From assembly GCA_013407085.1 (NCBI GenBank), contig JACCGJ010005201.1, forward strand, positions 93,442 to 157,441: a DNA stretch of 64,000 bases, given 5' to 3'. Shown piece after piece: positions 1 to 12,500 of this stretch. The notes below the pieces were generated by a model, which saw only the letters and a program-made list of their open reading frames with translations, was not told the origin of the DNA and did not search any database. Origin of the DNA: Atriophallophorus winterbourni (taxonomy: Eukaryota > Platyhelminthes > Trematoda > Plagiorchiida > Microphallidae). Position numbers and translations under genes: made by a program. Position 1 is the stretch's first letter. Each line of letters starts with the position of its first letter.

Positions 1-441
1 TGAATCGCACAACCGCGCCTCGAAGAAATCTTTATATATTTGACTTCAATTTGAGTTCAAGTTTGCTAGAGTTGAGAACTGAATATTAGAAATAAGAGCA
101 TTCAGCTTAGTGAAAGCGAAAAGCACTCAAAAAATACTACTCGGGGTAAGGGAGTTTAGTTCCCTCAACACATAAATATTTCGAAACTTAGTTTTTTGTA
201 TGTCAAGATAATATTTGTTACAATGTATACACAAACAAAAGTGTAACATATGCAGACAATACGCTACTTTCTAGAAATTACGGAACTTGAATGGAATGAT
301 TACCAATAACCTCTGCATTAAGATGGGAATATTGCATTTTTTTTAAAATATTCAAAGGAAGCAAGTTGAATTGTTTATTAACCAGAGGTCATGAAATTTT
401 GTTAACATGAATTCACCATTTTTATTCCATTTTCGATATAG
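1..441 (+). other. End of the intron before exon 1
   Basis: AT-rich sequence ending in a T-rich tract and an AG acceptor at 440-441. No coding similarity or repeat was recognised. Confidence 0.6.
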
Positions 442-591
442 AAAGGCCAGCTGAACGAGTACATGTATCAAGCGTTGATGGGCGATCGACACGATTTCGT
501 GAAACTTTTCCTGGAACAAGGTTTCAGTTTGGAAGAGTTCCTCACGGTGTACATGTTGGAAAAGCTTTATACTGACCAGTTGAAGAATATG
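442..591 (+). CDS. TRPM_PZQ: TRPM exon 1: TRPM homology region, helical repeat
   Basis: Residues 1-50, phase 0 to phase 0. The stretch DRHDFVKLFLEQG followed by FLTVYMLEKLY matches the ankyrin-like helical repeats of the cytoplasmic TRPM homology region (R-x-DFVKLF-x-x-x-G, then a FLT...L-x-x-LY block). The acceptor is tttcgatatag and the donor is atg/gtaatt. The preceding exons of the homology region lie outside the window. Confidence 0.88.
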
Positions 592-3500
592 GTAATTTAA
601 AATTGCGTAGCTGATGTATTTTCAGAGCTCTAAAGTGGCCATTTTTAACAAGATGTGGGAATATAACCGTTCACACCGGGTGAGTATTGATTACCATTTT
701 CAACTGGATGCAAATATCCTGGTATCAAACTATACACAAGTCCTTGCTCTTATTTCAAAATTCCTATTCCATTCAATTGCAACACAAAAAAACCGTGTTT
801 TATTTTCTTTAAACCAATATTGCGAAATCATTTTCAAAATATTTTCAACCAAATTTTGTTATCTTGCAATCAATCATACCAGTAGCAATTATATTCTATT
901 GCCAAATTGTTCAACATCAATTTGGACACGCGTTTGTCATTATCAAATTAGCTTCCACATTTTATTTTACAGGCAGTTGGCAAAAACCTATTTTTAGTCA
1001 AACCTAAGCAACTTTTGTAAAATTATAAACCAAAAATTGCGTTTACCGCTATTTTTTCAGATTTCATTAATTTCGAAAATTGTTCACGAAATAATTTGCA
1101 TTTACGGAAAACCATTGGTCGTTGTTCAGTTTCTCTCGACCACTTATCTTGCATTTTAGTAATAGTGGCAACTATTTGCGCATTACAGTTTTTTAAGATT
1201 TTCGAAGTTTAAGGTGTGGTTTCGAACAGATTTGCATTTATCTCAGAGTTATTTTAAAAGAGACAATACTCCCGTAAGGTTTTTGCAAATATTCGAGACC
1301 AATCGGGAGTCCATAATCATGAAAAGAAAGTTTGAGATGAATCGGTTAGAGCAGGTTTTTTGGTAACGTTTCGCTTCGAAACACAGAAGCTTCGTCAGAC
1401 CAAGTGTGTCAGTACGAACCGGGTAACTTTGGGTCAGAAATAAGCAGATTGCATAAAACTAAATTTAAATTATAAAAACGCAACTACGTTATAATGGACA
1501 GAAATCTGTATGCAAACTGTTACAGCAGTTCTGGAAAGCGCTTAACTTCGTCATACCAATGGCGTATGTCAGGACGGAACATGATAAATAGTATACCATC
1601 CACCATCTCTGCCTTACTTAAGCCTAAGCAGCAAGACCAAGATCACCCGTCAATTTTTTAGCAGGAATTGTTTTTCGTCAATCCGATACAAGTGAAAACG
1701 GTCAAGGTGGCACGAAAGAGTGGCAAACGTAAGTAAAAATACATAACTAACTCGGCCAAAGTTGAAATTTATAAATATCTATTTCATTATTAATTAAAAA
1801 TAAATGTTAGCTAGGTTATGCTCGCATCATTGTTGAGCACTAGATTGTGTAGAACACTGATCATCCACCTTATTGACCTGCCTTCGCAATTTCGGTCGCC
1901 TACGCATTTATCTTTCGCCATACTCTCAGTGTTGATGCGATCGTTTGTTAGCCAACATATCTTCAACTCATTATTTAAATACATTCTTCATTAAAAATAT
2001 CGAAGTTGACCGCGTTCGTTATGCACTTTTACAAAATGTGTACACCGAACTTGACAGTGTCCGCTAATTTCACGTTGACGTGAATACACTGATCTCTGCC
2101 TCGCCCGTGTGAATTGACACGACTCTAAGATTTTTATGGGCCTCTTAACGTTGCTCTCAAGCATAGGTGATAGGTGGAATCCAGCTTACTCACGTTCCCT
2201 TGGTCTAACGAAACTTCAGTGTCAGAAGAGAAACGTTACACACGAATGGTTCTAACCAATAGCGTCCAATTTCCTTTTCATCACTGTGACCATGCAATCG
2301 ATCTTAAATATATTTCCGCTAATTGCTTTGTGCAACGTGTTTTTATTCCACAACTACTCATTATTATTTAGGTAAAATGACGTATTAGGTATCGAGGCTT
2401 GGCACATTAATATTTGATTTCAGCGTGACGATTTGATGTGTGCTTCCTGGAGAACGCAGCTCGATCAACAATGATTTGCCGTGATTACTTTCAATTTAGG
2501 CACCACGGTTACTATTTTCACAATGAAATCACTTTGAACAAAAAAGCATATTTGCATGCAATTCCATCACACAGACACACACCACAACCGGTTTAGTGCT
2601 GTTTTTAATTTTTACACATAAAAACGTCACCGCCGATTGGAAGATTCGTACAGGCGGGATAATAAATAAAAGCTAACCGGATGCTTCTGTTTAGCCTATA
2701 CATGTTGGTGGAAATTAAATTTTATAGTAGAAACCATTAGGCAAACATTTGAGAAAATTTGTGTTCATGGTGTGTACAACGGACTACACTTTTCAAAACC
2801 AAGCGCTATAACGTTTATATGCGACCGATTTTCAGATTGTCCGAGTGAATGATCTCAATACTAGCAACATAAATTCATTATTCTTGACTCGAACCGTGAT
2901 TCCAAAAATTGTGTTATCCCTCAGTGTATTCAGTTCATGTTTATTGATATCATTATCGTTTAGAATGGTTTCTGTCTCGTGGATGTTTTTAACACAATTC
3001 ATCTTAGCATTTGATTTTATAGCCAAGGTTTGTGTGCCATTCCAAGTGGGGCGTTTATTTTGCATACTGCACCATCTTGAGTTATTAATGGAATTATCTT
3101 ATACGCTGCAACAATCGTTCTTTTAGAAATTAGGTCGCACCGTTTCAAAGGAGAAGGTAGTTCCTAGTTTGTGCGTAGCTGCTCGCACCCGTAGCCTTTG
3201 ATTATTAAACAAAATAGTAGCTAACATTGTGCGTATAATGTTTACTTAGATCTAGTTCAATCATACTTTGTTTGTGATAACTTACTAGCACGTATTTATC
3301 GCTCAAACACTGCATCCCACCACTAATATTGTTGTATATTATGTTGTTTACCAGTGTGTTACTGTTGTGCTCCAGTTTCGTAGTACTTAGCCATAGGTAT
3401 AATTTTTCGCACACAAAAATCTAATTAAAATTCGAGTAGTTAGTTATTGCCTATTATATTCACGTTCATGCTATGGAATGTTGCTGTGGGGTTGTAACGA

Positions 3501-6500
3501 TTATAATACAATTGTTGTATACCTCACATCGGAGATACATTTCCTCATATAACGGTCAATTCACGAGCCTAAATATGGATTCAATAAATGGGAAAATACA
3601 TAATTTAGTGTCTGTAGCAACTGAAAACTATCAGCGTTTCGATATTTCCTCATGAAATCAATTTTAGCATATATATATTAATGAGTTTAAATTACATTTT
3701 AGCCTAGACATGATGATCTTTAAAAGGATAAACGGTCACGTGAAATTTAATAGATGCGAAAATCAAGTCGATGTCCTTGAATTTAGTTGTACCATAAGAT
3801 ATGAGGTCAATCAAGTTATCAGCATTCGGGACGATTTCTTATACATTCCGGATGTTAGCTTCACCTACGATTGATACACTCTTTGCTTTGTGATTATATA
3901 TTGTAAACTCCAGCACCGTATAGACGTTAAGGATAAAATTTACAATGATTTTTAGAGGCGATTCTTTCAAAAGAAAACAGCTGTACTTCTTTGGTTGATT
4001 TCACCAAAAGTGAACAGCTGTGTCTCGCTGTGAGTTGTGCTTCGCACGCTGGTCGCATTGACAGGTCAAACAATCGAGTCGCTATTTTGTTACAAAATAT
4101 GCACCCTGATGTAGACTGTTAAATGACAAATCACATAACACGTTCTAGTGCGTGAATCTTGTTCCATTAAAGCGATCAAGGTTGACAAATCGGATAACTA
4201 TTGAAACACATCAGGATACGAGGCAAACCACAACGAATGAACAAAAATAAACAACGTGCCCCTTAATTAAAACCGGTTATAGCTATTTAATTATACTTTA
4301 ATTCATCAGCACAGATTCGTTTCTATCCCCCACGTTGATAAATGTCCCACCGATATCTGAAATTGGATTATCCCACTCACTAATTCAATGTTGTAGCTTC
4401 ATATAATGATATAGCATTGAATTATTTCACGACACCAAGAGAATGTGTATCTCGAAAAATGGTGATTTCATGATTGCAGTATAACATCGTCTATTCTGTA
4501 TAAATGTACAACATTGCTCTGAAAATTTTTTCGCAATATGTAATATACGCACAATCGATATCAAAACATCGACGCCACGAGGCTCAACTTATTAATCTAA
4601 TTTAATGAAAAATAAAAGGGGTTAATCTTATATTCTCATCGATTTTACTCTTTACTTTATCACCTATTCACTTAAATTGTAGTGAACACTGAAAATAATT
4701 CATTTGGTGTCAACTTTATCGCTTTTTTTGGGGAAATTTACGGTAATGCGTGTTTGGGATTTAAATATTATTAAATTGCGTGACCACATTTGTGACGCCG
4801 AGCATAGCTCATGATAAGTAACAAAAATCAATTAGAGCATCATCTTAATTCGTGGAGTTGATCAACTTCAACATGAAACCGGGCATTAAAGAAGTTGTAA
4901 CGCATCCGTAAAATATTATCATCATTATTATTATTATTGTTATTATTATTATTATTGTTATTATTATTATTATTACAAATAAATGAATGAATGAATAAAT
5001 AAATAATCTGCATCAAACCCCTTTCGATTACTTGGTGGTTGCTTGTGCATGAGTAATCAGTTCATTTCTAACTCAATTTATGTTACCATGAAATTTTGTG
5101 ATATTGCTCGCTATTTGTTGTTATTGAGAAAAATGATTTCTTCGCATTGCAGCAAAGTTCCAAAGTGGCTTTACGGGACGTTGGAAAAGTAATCAAAGCT
5201 TTGGTCGGGGATTTTTACCATCCGTTGTATTTGAGCAAAGAATTTCAAGCCAAATTGTTACCGGAAAAACGGCTGGAGGGTGTAGGTTCGTGATAGTTTA
5301 ATGACAGATTGGATTGCTAATTCTGTTCGACATATCATCTAATTGTATCATGCGTTTTTGGTCTGAAGATGTGGTATAGTTGTCCAAGACAGAACTATCC
5401 AAAATAAGTGTAAACTATTTAATTGTGAAATTCAAAACATTGAACTTCATAGTTCTACTTATTCTTGATTAAAATTAACATTAATGCTGACCATATTATA
5501 TAAGTAATTTTTATGAAATACGTTCCTCTAGGGGATGCATAGTTAATTTATTAGTTAATCAGCATTTATTTTTCGAGCTTTAACCGTTCTTTCAAATTAG
5601 CTGATATGTAAATTTTTGCAAAGGAAAAAGGGTTTGTATAAATTCAGCCTTGCTAGGAATCAATTCATTTTTCGATACCATATTCCGGAGTTTGCGAATG
5701 ATTGCCAAGTATCTGGTAGGTAGTGGACGAGGTTACTTTGGGTTAGTGTAGTCTTCCGAGAATTTTCTAATAATTTTATCTGGCTTACCCTTTGAAAACT
5801 GTTGGAATAACAGGGTAGAACGGTAAACCGCTTAATTAATAAATCAAGTTTACGATACTCAATAACCACTACTTCGTATCCACAATAATCCATTTATTTT
5901 AATTGGAACACAATGTAACACGATCTTAAACGTTCCTATCATTTATACAATCGAATACAAAGCCCGGATTTCGATGTCCATGATGTCGGTTTTGCTTGTT
6001 CATGCTCCATACGGTTGAATTTCGACCATTAATGTTCAAGGTAACTATCATTTAATCATCAATAAAGTTTAGAAGTGTTAATGAATTGAAATTCAATCAC
6101 CGGCGAAATGAGCACAAATGATTTTGTCGGCTTCAGATAGACAAACTTTGTGTTTTAAATACACTAAGAGTTGCTCCCAATTTCATGGCTTATAGAAACT
6201 AGTTGGTGAAAATTACATAGAAGCGATAAACGACGATGTAACCTGACCTAATCTGATAAATCCAAATTTTATATCTCAAGTTTTGAAAGATATACCTAAA
6301 AACACCTGGAATAAATGAAATTCATGATAGGCCTTAATTGTTACTTCTTATAAAAAGCAACGCCTTTATTGTAAAAACAGCACAGACGTAATTCCAATAT
6401 CTCCCTCATTTTGATTTCTATCAAATATCCTGATTACATTCTAACGAATTCTTTTTTTTACTTCCTCCCTAATTTGACGCATGATTAATTTGTTGTGATG

Positions 6501-9500
6501 AATGCTCGATTTTTCGCTTGAACTGTAACCCGCATTTTTATTGAACTAAATTTGCGTTGTCGTGGTTGCACGTTGACCGCCACTCATCCAGTTCGGTCTC
6601 GTTTATTCGGTGAATCGAGTATCGCCGCAAGTCGTGATTCCCGGTGTAGCTCAGATTGCAATCATCCACCAGGAGTTGTTTGCTCTCACACGCTAGGGTT
6701 GGAGGGTAACATGCATTATATCGATCACACCGATGAGAATGGGGCAACGTGGAACGCGAATAATTTCCCAACGGAAACCGGTTTCCCAAATCCGGCGTAT
6801 TTGGAGCCCGATCAAGCAGGTGATTGAGGGCTCTGAGTTTATGATTAGTAGATCGAGGACAGCAATAACCTTGTCTAATCAAACCTATCGATCCCCCGAC
6901 AGATCCAACGTTAAATTCCATTATGCTTGATAACTGAGAGCGATGTGAGATCAAAAAATGAGCTATAAACTCCACGCTACTCGCCGTTTTTGGTTTAAAA
7001 AGAACAGCTTTAGAATCAATGAATGAATCTTACCCTGGATTGTGTTTCCATGCGGTCCATTCAATCTGTAATCGAATACTGTCACGTTGTGTAATTGAGT
7101 ATAATTTGGGTTCGATTGAGTGCACGCAACATAACTTCGTTTACATTCGTGGTTAGTGTTCAAGCAAAATTCGTGCTATATTTAATGACCTGTAGAAAGC
7201 ATTTTAAAATTCTTGTAGCATATTTGGGGACCGGGAGACACACTAGTTTTCATTTCATTCCTATTCTATCTCATTAGACACCATCGGTTGTGTTTGGGTT
7301 TGAGAAATTCAATTTTCTAACTATCAGAGCTAAAACATAAGTGTTCGAATGTAATTGCAAAGCATGATACCTTTATGTTTACCTTCGAGCTTATGTTTTG
7401 CTAATTTGCCCAGAAATTATATCCGCGACGCATGAATAAATCCTATTTAGCATGTCATCATGTATGTTCTCTATTTCGCGGTCTTTAACAGAGTCAAAAT
7501 TCCTGTGTTGCATTTTAGCGGTAGTATCGCACGTCCCATTCTGGTGTACATAAATTGCAATGAGCCTGTTGTATGCATTGGTATTTTTTGTGCTTTTCTA
7601 TATATGTACGCGTTCACATTATTTTATCAAATTTGCTTAGTGGCGAGAAACGCTAAACGCCGAGGTGGAGCAAGCACCGAACCCGGGCCACAAGCCTACG
7701 ATGAAGATGGCGAAAATGGCTACGAGGACGATTATGACGTCAACACTGGATTGTTGACCAAAACAACCAATAGCATTGAAAGAATAGGTAAAGGAATCCC
7801 TCGAAGCTCCACGACAATGACAACCGTAAGTGGTGACTTGTTACTTCCGATCGGAAGTTCTGGCCGACCGACGAAAACATCATCAGAATTCGGTAACGCT
7901 TCAGGAAAGGTTGGCATGGGAGATCAAACGACCGAATTGGCAGCCATGCGATTCACGGTTTCTCACCGCTCGGCCAAGTGTCAGCGGAATGGGAGCAGTA
8001 GGTTTTCGAATTCACATTGATTACCAAAAATATTATTCCAGCACAATGTTACATCATGGATGTATTTGTAAGTTGCTTTGTGGTGATTCGTGTATTGGTG
8101 CGAGAAACGGGCATGCTCATATTTCGTAATTTGTGCAAAATAGCTTGCTAATGGGTGTAAATGTTTGTTTTGCACAACTATATTACAAACCCATGATGAC
8201 AGATGGTTGTTCCTCTTTTTAATTGTTTTGGATTTCTGTCAAATACCGCGAAATTTTATTAAAACTAAGACATTCTGGCATAACGTTTGTAGAAAACGTA
8301 ACAATTCATTATAGGGCAAACAGAGCTCAAATGTTTTCATCATTAGGCATGGTAACAGATAAACTAGTATCACAGAGTTAATAATCATTGATTTTTGGAT
8401 CAATCACAGATAAATAATCAACTCGTCCTCATTCTCATGGAAATGTCCATCACTGGGATCAAATGAGAGAGAATGAAATTTCTCTAAAGTTAAAGTAATT
8501 GAAATGTTCCAATATGTTTTCAAATTTGTTGAACGTCTACTTAGCGATCGAATTTCGTTAGCTGTTGGAGTCGTTGGAATTCACACTTATTCTTTTGATT
8601 TTGATTTATTTATCAGACTCAAAAGCAGTCAATTAGACTCATATCCAACAGTCAAATTGCCAATATGATATAACATGAAAATTTGCATGTCGTCTTGACG
8701 CCCGAGTGACTGATTACACTAACTTTAGACCACGAGTAATCAGATTGAGCAATTACCAAACCATTGAAGGTAATTCACATTGATACGCTGATTGTTCTAT
8801 CAGCACTGACCTATATTCAACAATATTAGTCCGGACAAAAACGTTTGTCATGATTTGGGTAGAACAGATTTTGGTATCGTTTCACTCTGGACACGGACAA
8901 ACGGTGACAGTACGGAAGGAATCAGGTTTAAATTGGATTCACCTGCCCAATTCTATGCTCTCTAAAATTTTCACAGTCCATGGTATACACTAAGATTTTT
9001 AGGGTGACAGGCGTGATTAAAATGGATTTTTGCATTCTCTGCATGTTGTGTAATCCCCTAATTGTATTGGCTGTCTACCGGTGTGATCAAACGAATGTTA
9101 ATTGATTAGACATCTTCTCCGAGGTCAGCATGTGGAGATGTTCGCCCCATACACTTTTTGACCGCAATACTAATAACCTTTGTTAGTTCAACGGTTCCAG
9201 TGTTAAGTCGATCCGTATAAAGTTGAACGAGGGTTGAAGTCCGGATGAGTGATTGATATTCAATAAAATTTCATGGTTCCTTTCCTACTCACTTTTAGTG
9301 TTCGTTAATCAAAGTAATGACTTCTCTAGATGTTTTCCCGATATATACTCTAGTGCAATCATCGTAGTCGGTAATATATAAACTTATATTCACTGGAGGT
9401 GTCTGATCATTGAGATAATTTAATAAGGATCGGGGTAATCATATACTTGCGTTATTTGAAAATCTACTACGTAATTCCAGTGAAAATCGAGCTATGAAAG

Positions 9501-12500
9501 GCGCATCACTCCCAACTAACGACGTTCTGGACTCAAGCCATTGTGTTGATCATGACAACACACTTGCACACAAACAAAGCAATAAAGGGATTACACAGAA
9601 TGCAGAAAGATGTATTGATCTCGCCTGCATACCTTAGGGTATGTCAGCAAATGCAATTTAGTCGAAACCCTTTTCGTACTGAGACGCTTGATCTGACGAA
9701 GATTCGGTATCGGAAACGGAACGTAAATAAAAAAGTTTTATCTGATTCTTTTTATTATTTTTTAAGAAATATTGATTTCTGATCAGTCTCAAATATGTTC
9801 AAATATCATGGTTCATTATGCGAACACTATTTAACAATGACTTCGAGGTTTAACATTGTTTGCCACATTACCATTGTTTCAACATTGCTGAATCTAGGCT
9901 TTCTGTCTTCGTATGATGTGGGTTGACAGAGGAGGTGCTGTTGTAGGGTATAGATGCCGGAACGTTTATCTTATTACCGAATCGAAATTTCTAAAGTTGG
10001 GTAAATTTTATTAAGCAATAATGCATTTTCATTATGCTAAGTAGATCTAGTAATTTAGCAGCACTAAGATTTGCTTTTCATGAACTAAAATCAATCACTA
10101 ATTACGTTTATTTTATCTTAACCTCAGGTTCTTTTCGATACCGGCGAAGACCTTCGTTGGAAAATCTGAACGATATTCCGATCCCCGGTCAGCCGTTAGT
10201 GTACAATGCAACACTGTCGAACATTCGAACATCAGGTGTTGTTGGACCCTATACCAGTCTAGGTCCCGGGCCATTTCACCTAATGGGCGAGGCCCCGTTG
10301 GCATATGAAGCCTCGGCCGAGGAATCTCAAACGACAATTCCTAAAACGAGAACCCCGAATAACTTTTTAAGGTCTTCGCCATTTCCAGGTGTGAAGCCGT
10401 TGCAAGATTCAGATCAGCAGTCAGATCGGTCGTCGTTTACCGCAGATTTACAATGGGAAGCCAGCAATCATAGAGGAATAAAAAATTGTTGTCTCCGTTT
10501 TGTGTCATGGTGCAAAGGGCTATTCGGCCGAGCGAAATCCGAGAACGAAGCCAGCAAGCTTGCAGAATTAGCCGCAAGAAACAAAGGTCCAAGAGAATTC
10601 ACCACATTAAGAACTATGGCTGCTTTAGCCGCAGCCACTGCAGCCACCGCTGTTGCTGATCCCACGAAAGTCCCACATGGAGGTAAGAAAATTGAACTCC
10701 AATACAAAGTATGTTTTGCCACACTTAGTTTCGAGGGTGTTCGTGATTTGTACTAAGCAATAACCTTAAGCGAATGCCTGTATATCATACTAAGTTAGCA
10801 ATAGTGCTTTACTGTGGATCAGTAGTAATAAGGAAGTAGAGTACAGAAGGAACGGTAGCAGAGAACGTTTGCGAGTGATTTAATGGTAATGTCGTAAGCA
10901 CTATGAAAATTGACTACCTTTTATAAACGATGTGGAGTATCATGCAAACAATTTTAGTTCATTAACTTGGTGAAATTCACAGAACACTTACATCAACGTT
11001 AAAAGCGGTTATAAGCCCTAGTAAAATTATTTCATGCAAATCAATATTCATAGTAAATTTCTTGATTGCAATAATTAGTTTAATAAAGCCATGACAATAT
11101 TAGCGCATTTCAATTAAACAGGTTCAGCAAACTCAGTAACGGTCCATAGCCCATCTGTTTTGTATACTTCAAATATGATTATGTCATTGTATGCTTGTCT
11201 ACAACAAATATTTCATTAAACCTGGACGAATCGTCCACGAAAAAGGGTTCCGAGGTTAATTTGAACTAGGCAAGCGCTACACAGGAATAATATTGGTTTA
11301 TTGAGCAAACCCATATTATGTTTATACAAGTATCATGTGTTTTATCGGTGTATTTCCTGGCAATTTGATTCGAGATTTACCAATTTAATTCCTTGTACAT
11401 TTTTTGCCCTCTCTGGCCAAATTACAGCTAGTATGATGGAACCAGGTATTGGTTTTGTGGTTGTTTGTTTGTGTTATGTAAAATTGATTGTAATGGCTTA
11501 CATGTGAAGCCCTTGTGTTTTATTAAAAATACGTGGTTGTTCGCAACAAGTTTGTATGATTCCCTCTACTATAAAATGTATCATTATATATGTCCCTGCC
11601 TCACGAGAATGTTCATTATTGTCATATAACGAATTACATCCAACCTATGTTGTGGTAAAACCAAATTTGGGTTAAGTGCTTGAAGCTGGATGATTTGGCA
11701 TCGCGTTTATTTGGCTAGGACTATAATGATTCGTTCAGCACACAGAACCTATTGTATCACTGACCGTGTTTGAGGTTTGTGTGAATAAAAGCAATCCGTT
11801 TACACATGGTGTTTTGCTAAAGACTCACAATTTTTTAGTGATGAGCTCGTTCTAATCAGAAATAAGTGTGGCTGAAAGTCTGATAATAATTGATTTTCTA
11901 CAGAAATGAAATTTTAAAAGTAGTTAGCTAATATGTAGTTAGTTATGTTCCGAATCTGGAGCACGATATCTTTACAGTTGTCAGTGGACATTATGATTTT
12001 AAAGATCTACTGAATTGTAAAGGAAATTAGTACTTGATGCAACGTATTGACAAAGTTGAGACGATCTTTTTATAATCAGTGCTTTGCTAGGATCACCTGC
12101 GCACATAAGTGCGTAACCGTTGCCTTGTTCATAGTCGTGTGCTACTGCCAAATATGTGGCAGTAGTTGAACGGAGTCCTCTTGATTTACAGAAACCTGTC
12201 GCAAGCTCGAACGTATCAATCAATTAATGCACAGTATCATACTGACAATGATCTTCCTATATTCAGCATATTTTATGGACCCATCAGGCGTCCTGGGGAT
12301 TTTCCTGTCTAGTATATTCCAGTCATCAAGTACTTCGGTTCTAGTATGTTACTTTATGGTCAAACGAAAGGTGAAGTGAAGTTGAGGGTTGACCGTGGGA
12401 GTAATTTGTTTTTACAGTCGATTAGCACCACTTGGCACGGGATTGGGATCAGTCTCAAAAATAAAATACATGTTTACCAGGCAACGATTCATCAAGTACT

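Larger units (their letters stand above)
680..5152 (+). other. Intron 2 (4.5 kb), repeat-bearing
   Basis: No host coding sequence was recognised. It holds two Penelope-type terminal-repeat copies in opposite orientation, a hammerhead-repeat fragment and an ATT microsatellite, each listed separately. The stretch 2620-4900 is AT-rich; open frames there are short and lack recognisable motifs. Confidence 0.6.
7788..10127 (+). other. Intron 4 (2.3 kb)
   Basis: Contains minus-strand Penelope-like remains (9230-9725). The rest, including 7830-9200, has no recognised gene; frames that run past the exon 4 donor here are read-through shadows. Confidence 0.5.

Noticed and set aside
614..997. 127-codon frame after exon 1
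   Set aside because: Only its first part (626-679) is an exon; after the donor at 680 the frame runs into AT-rich intron with no motif.
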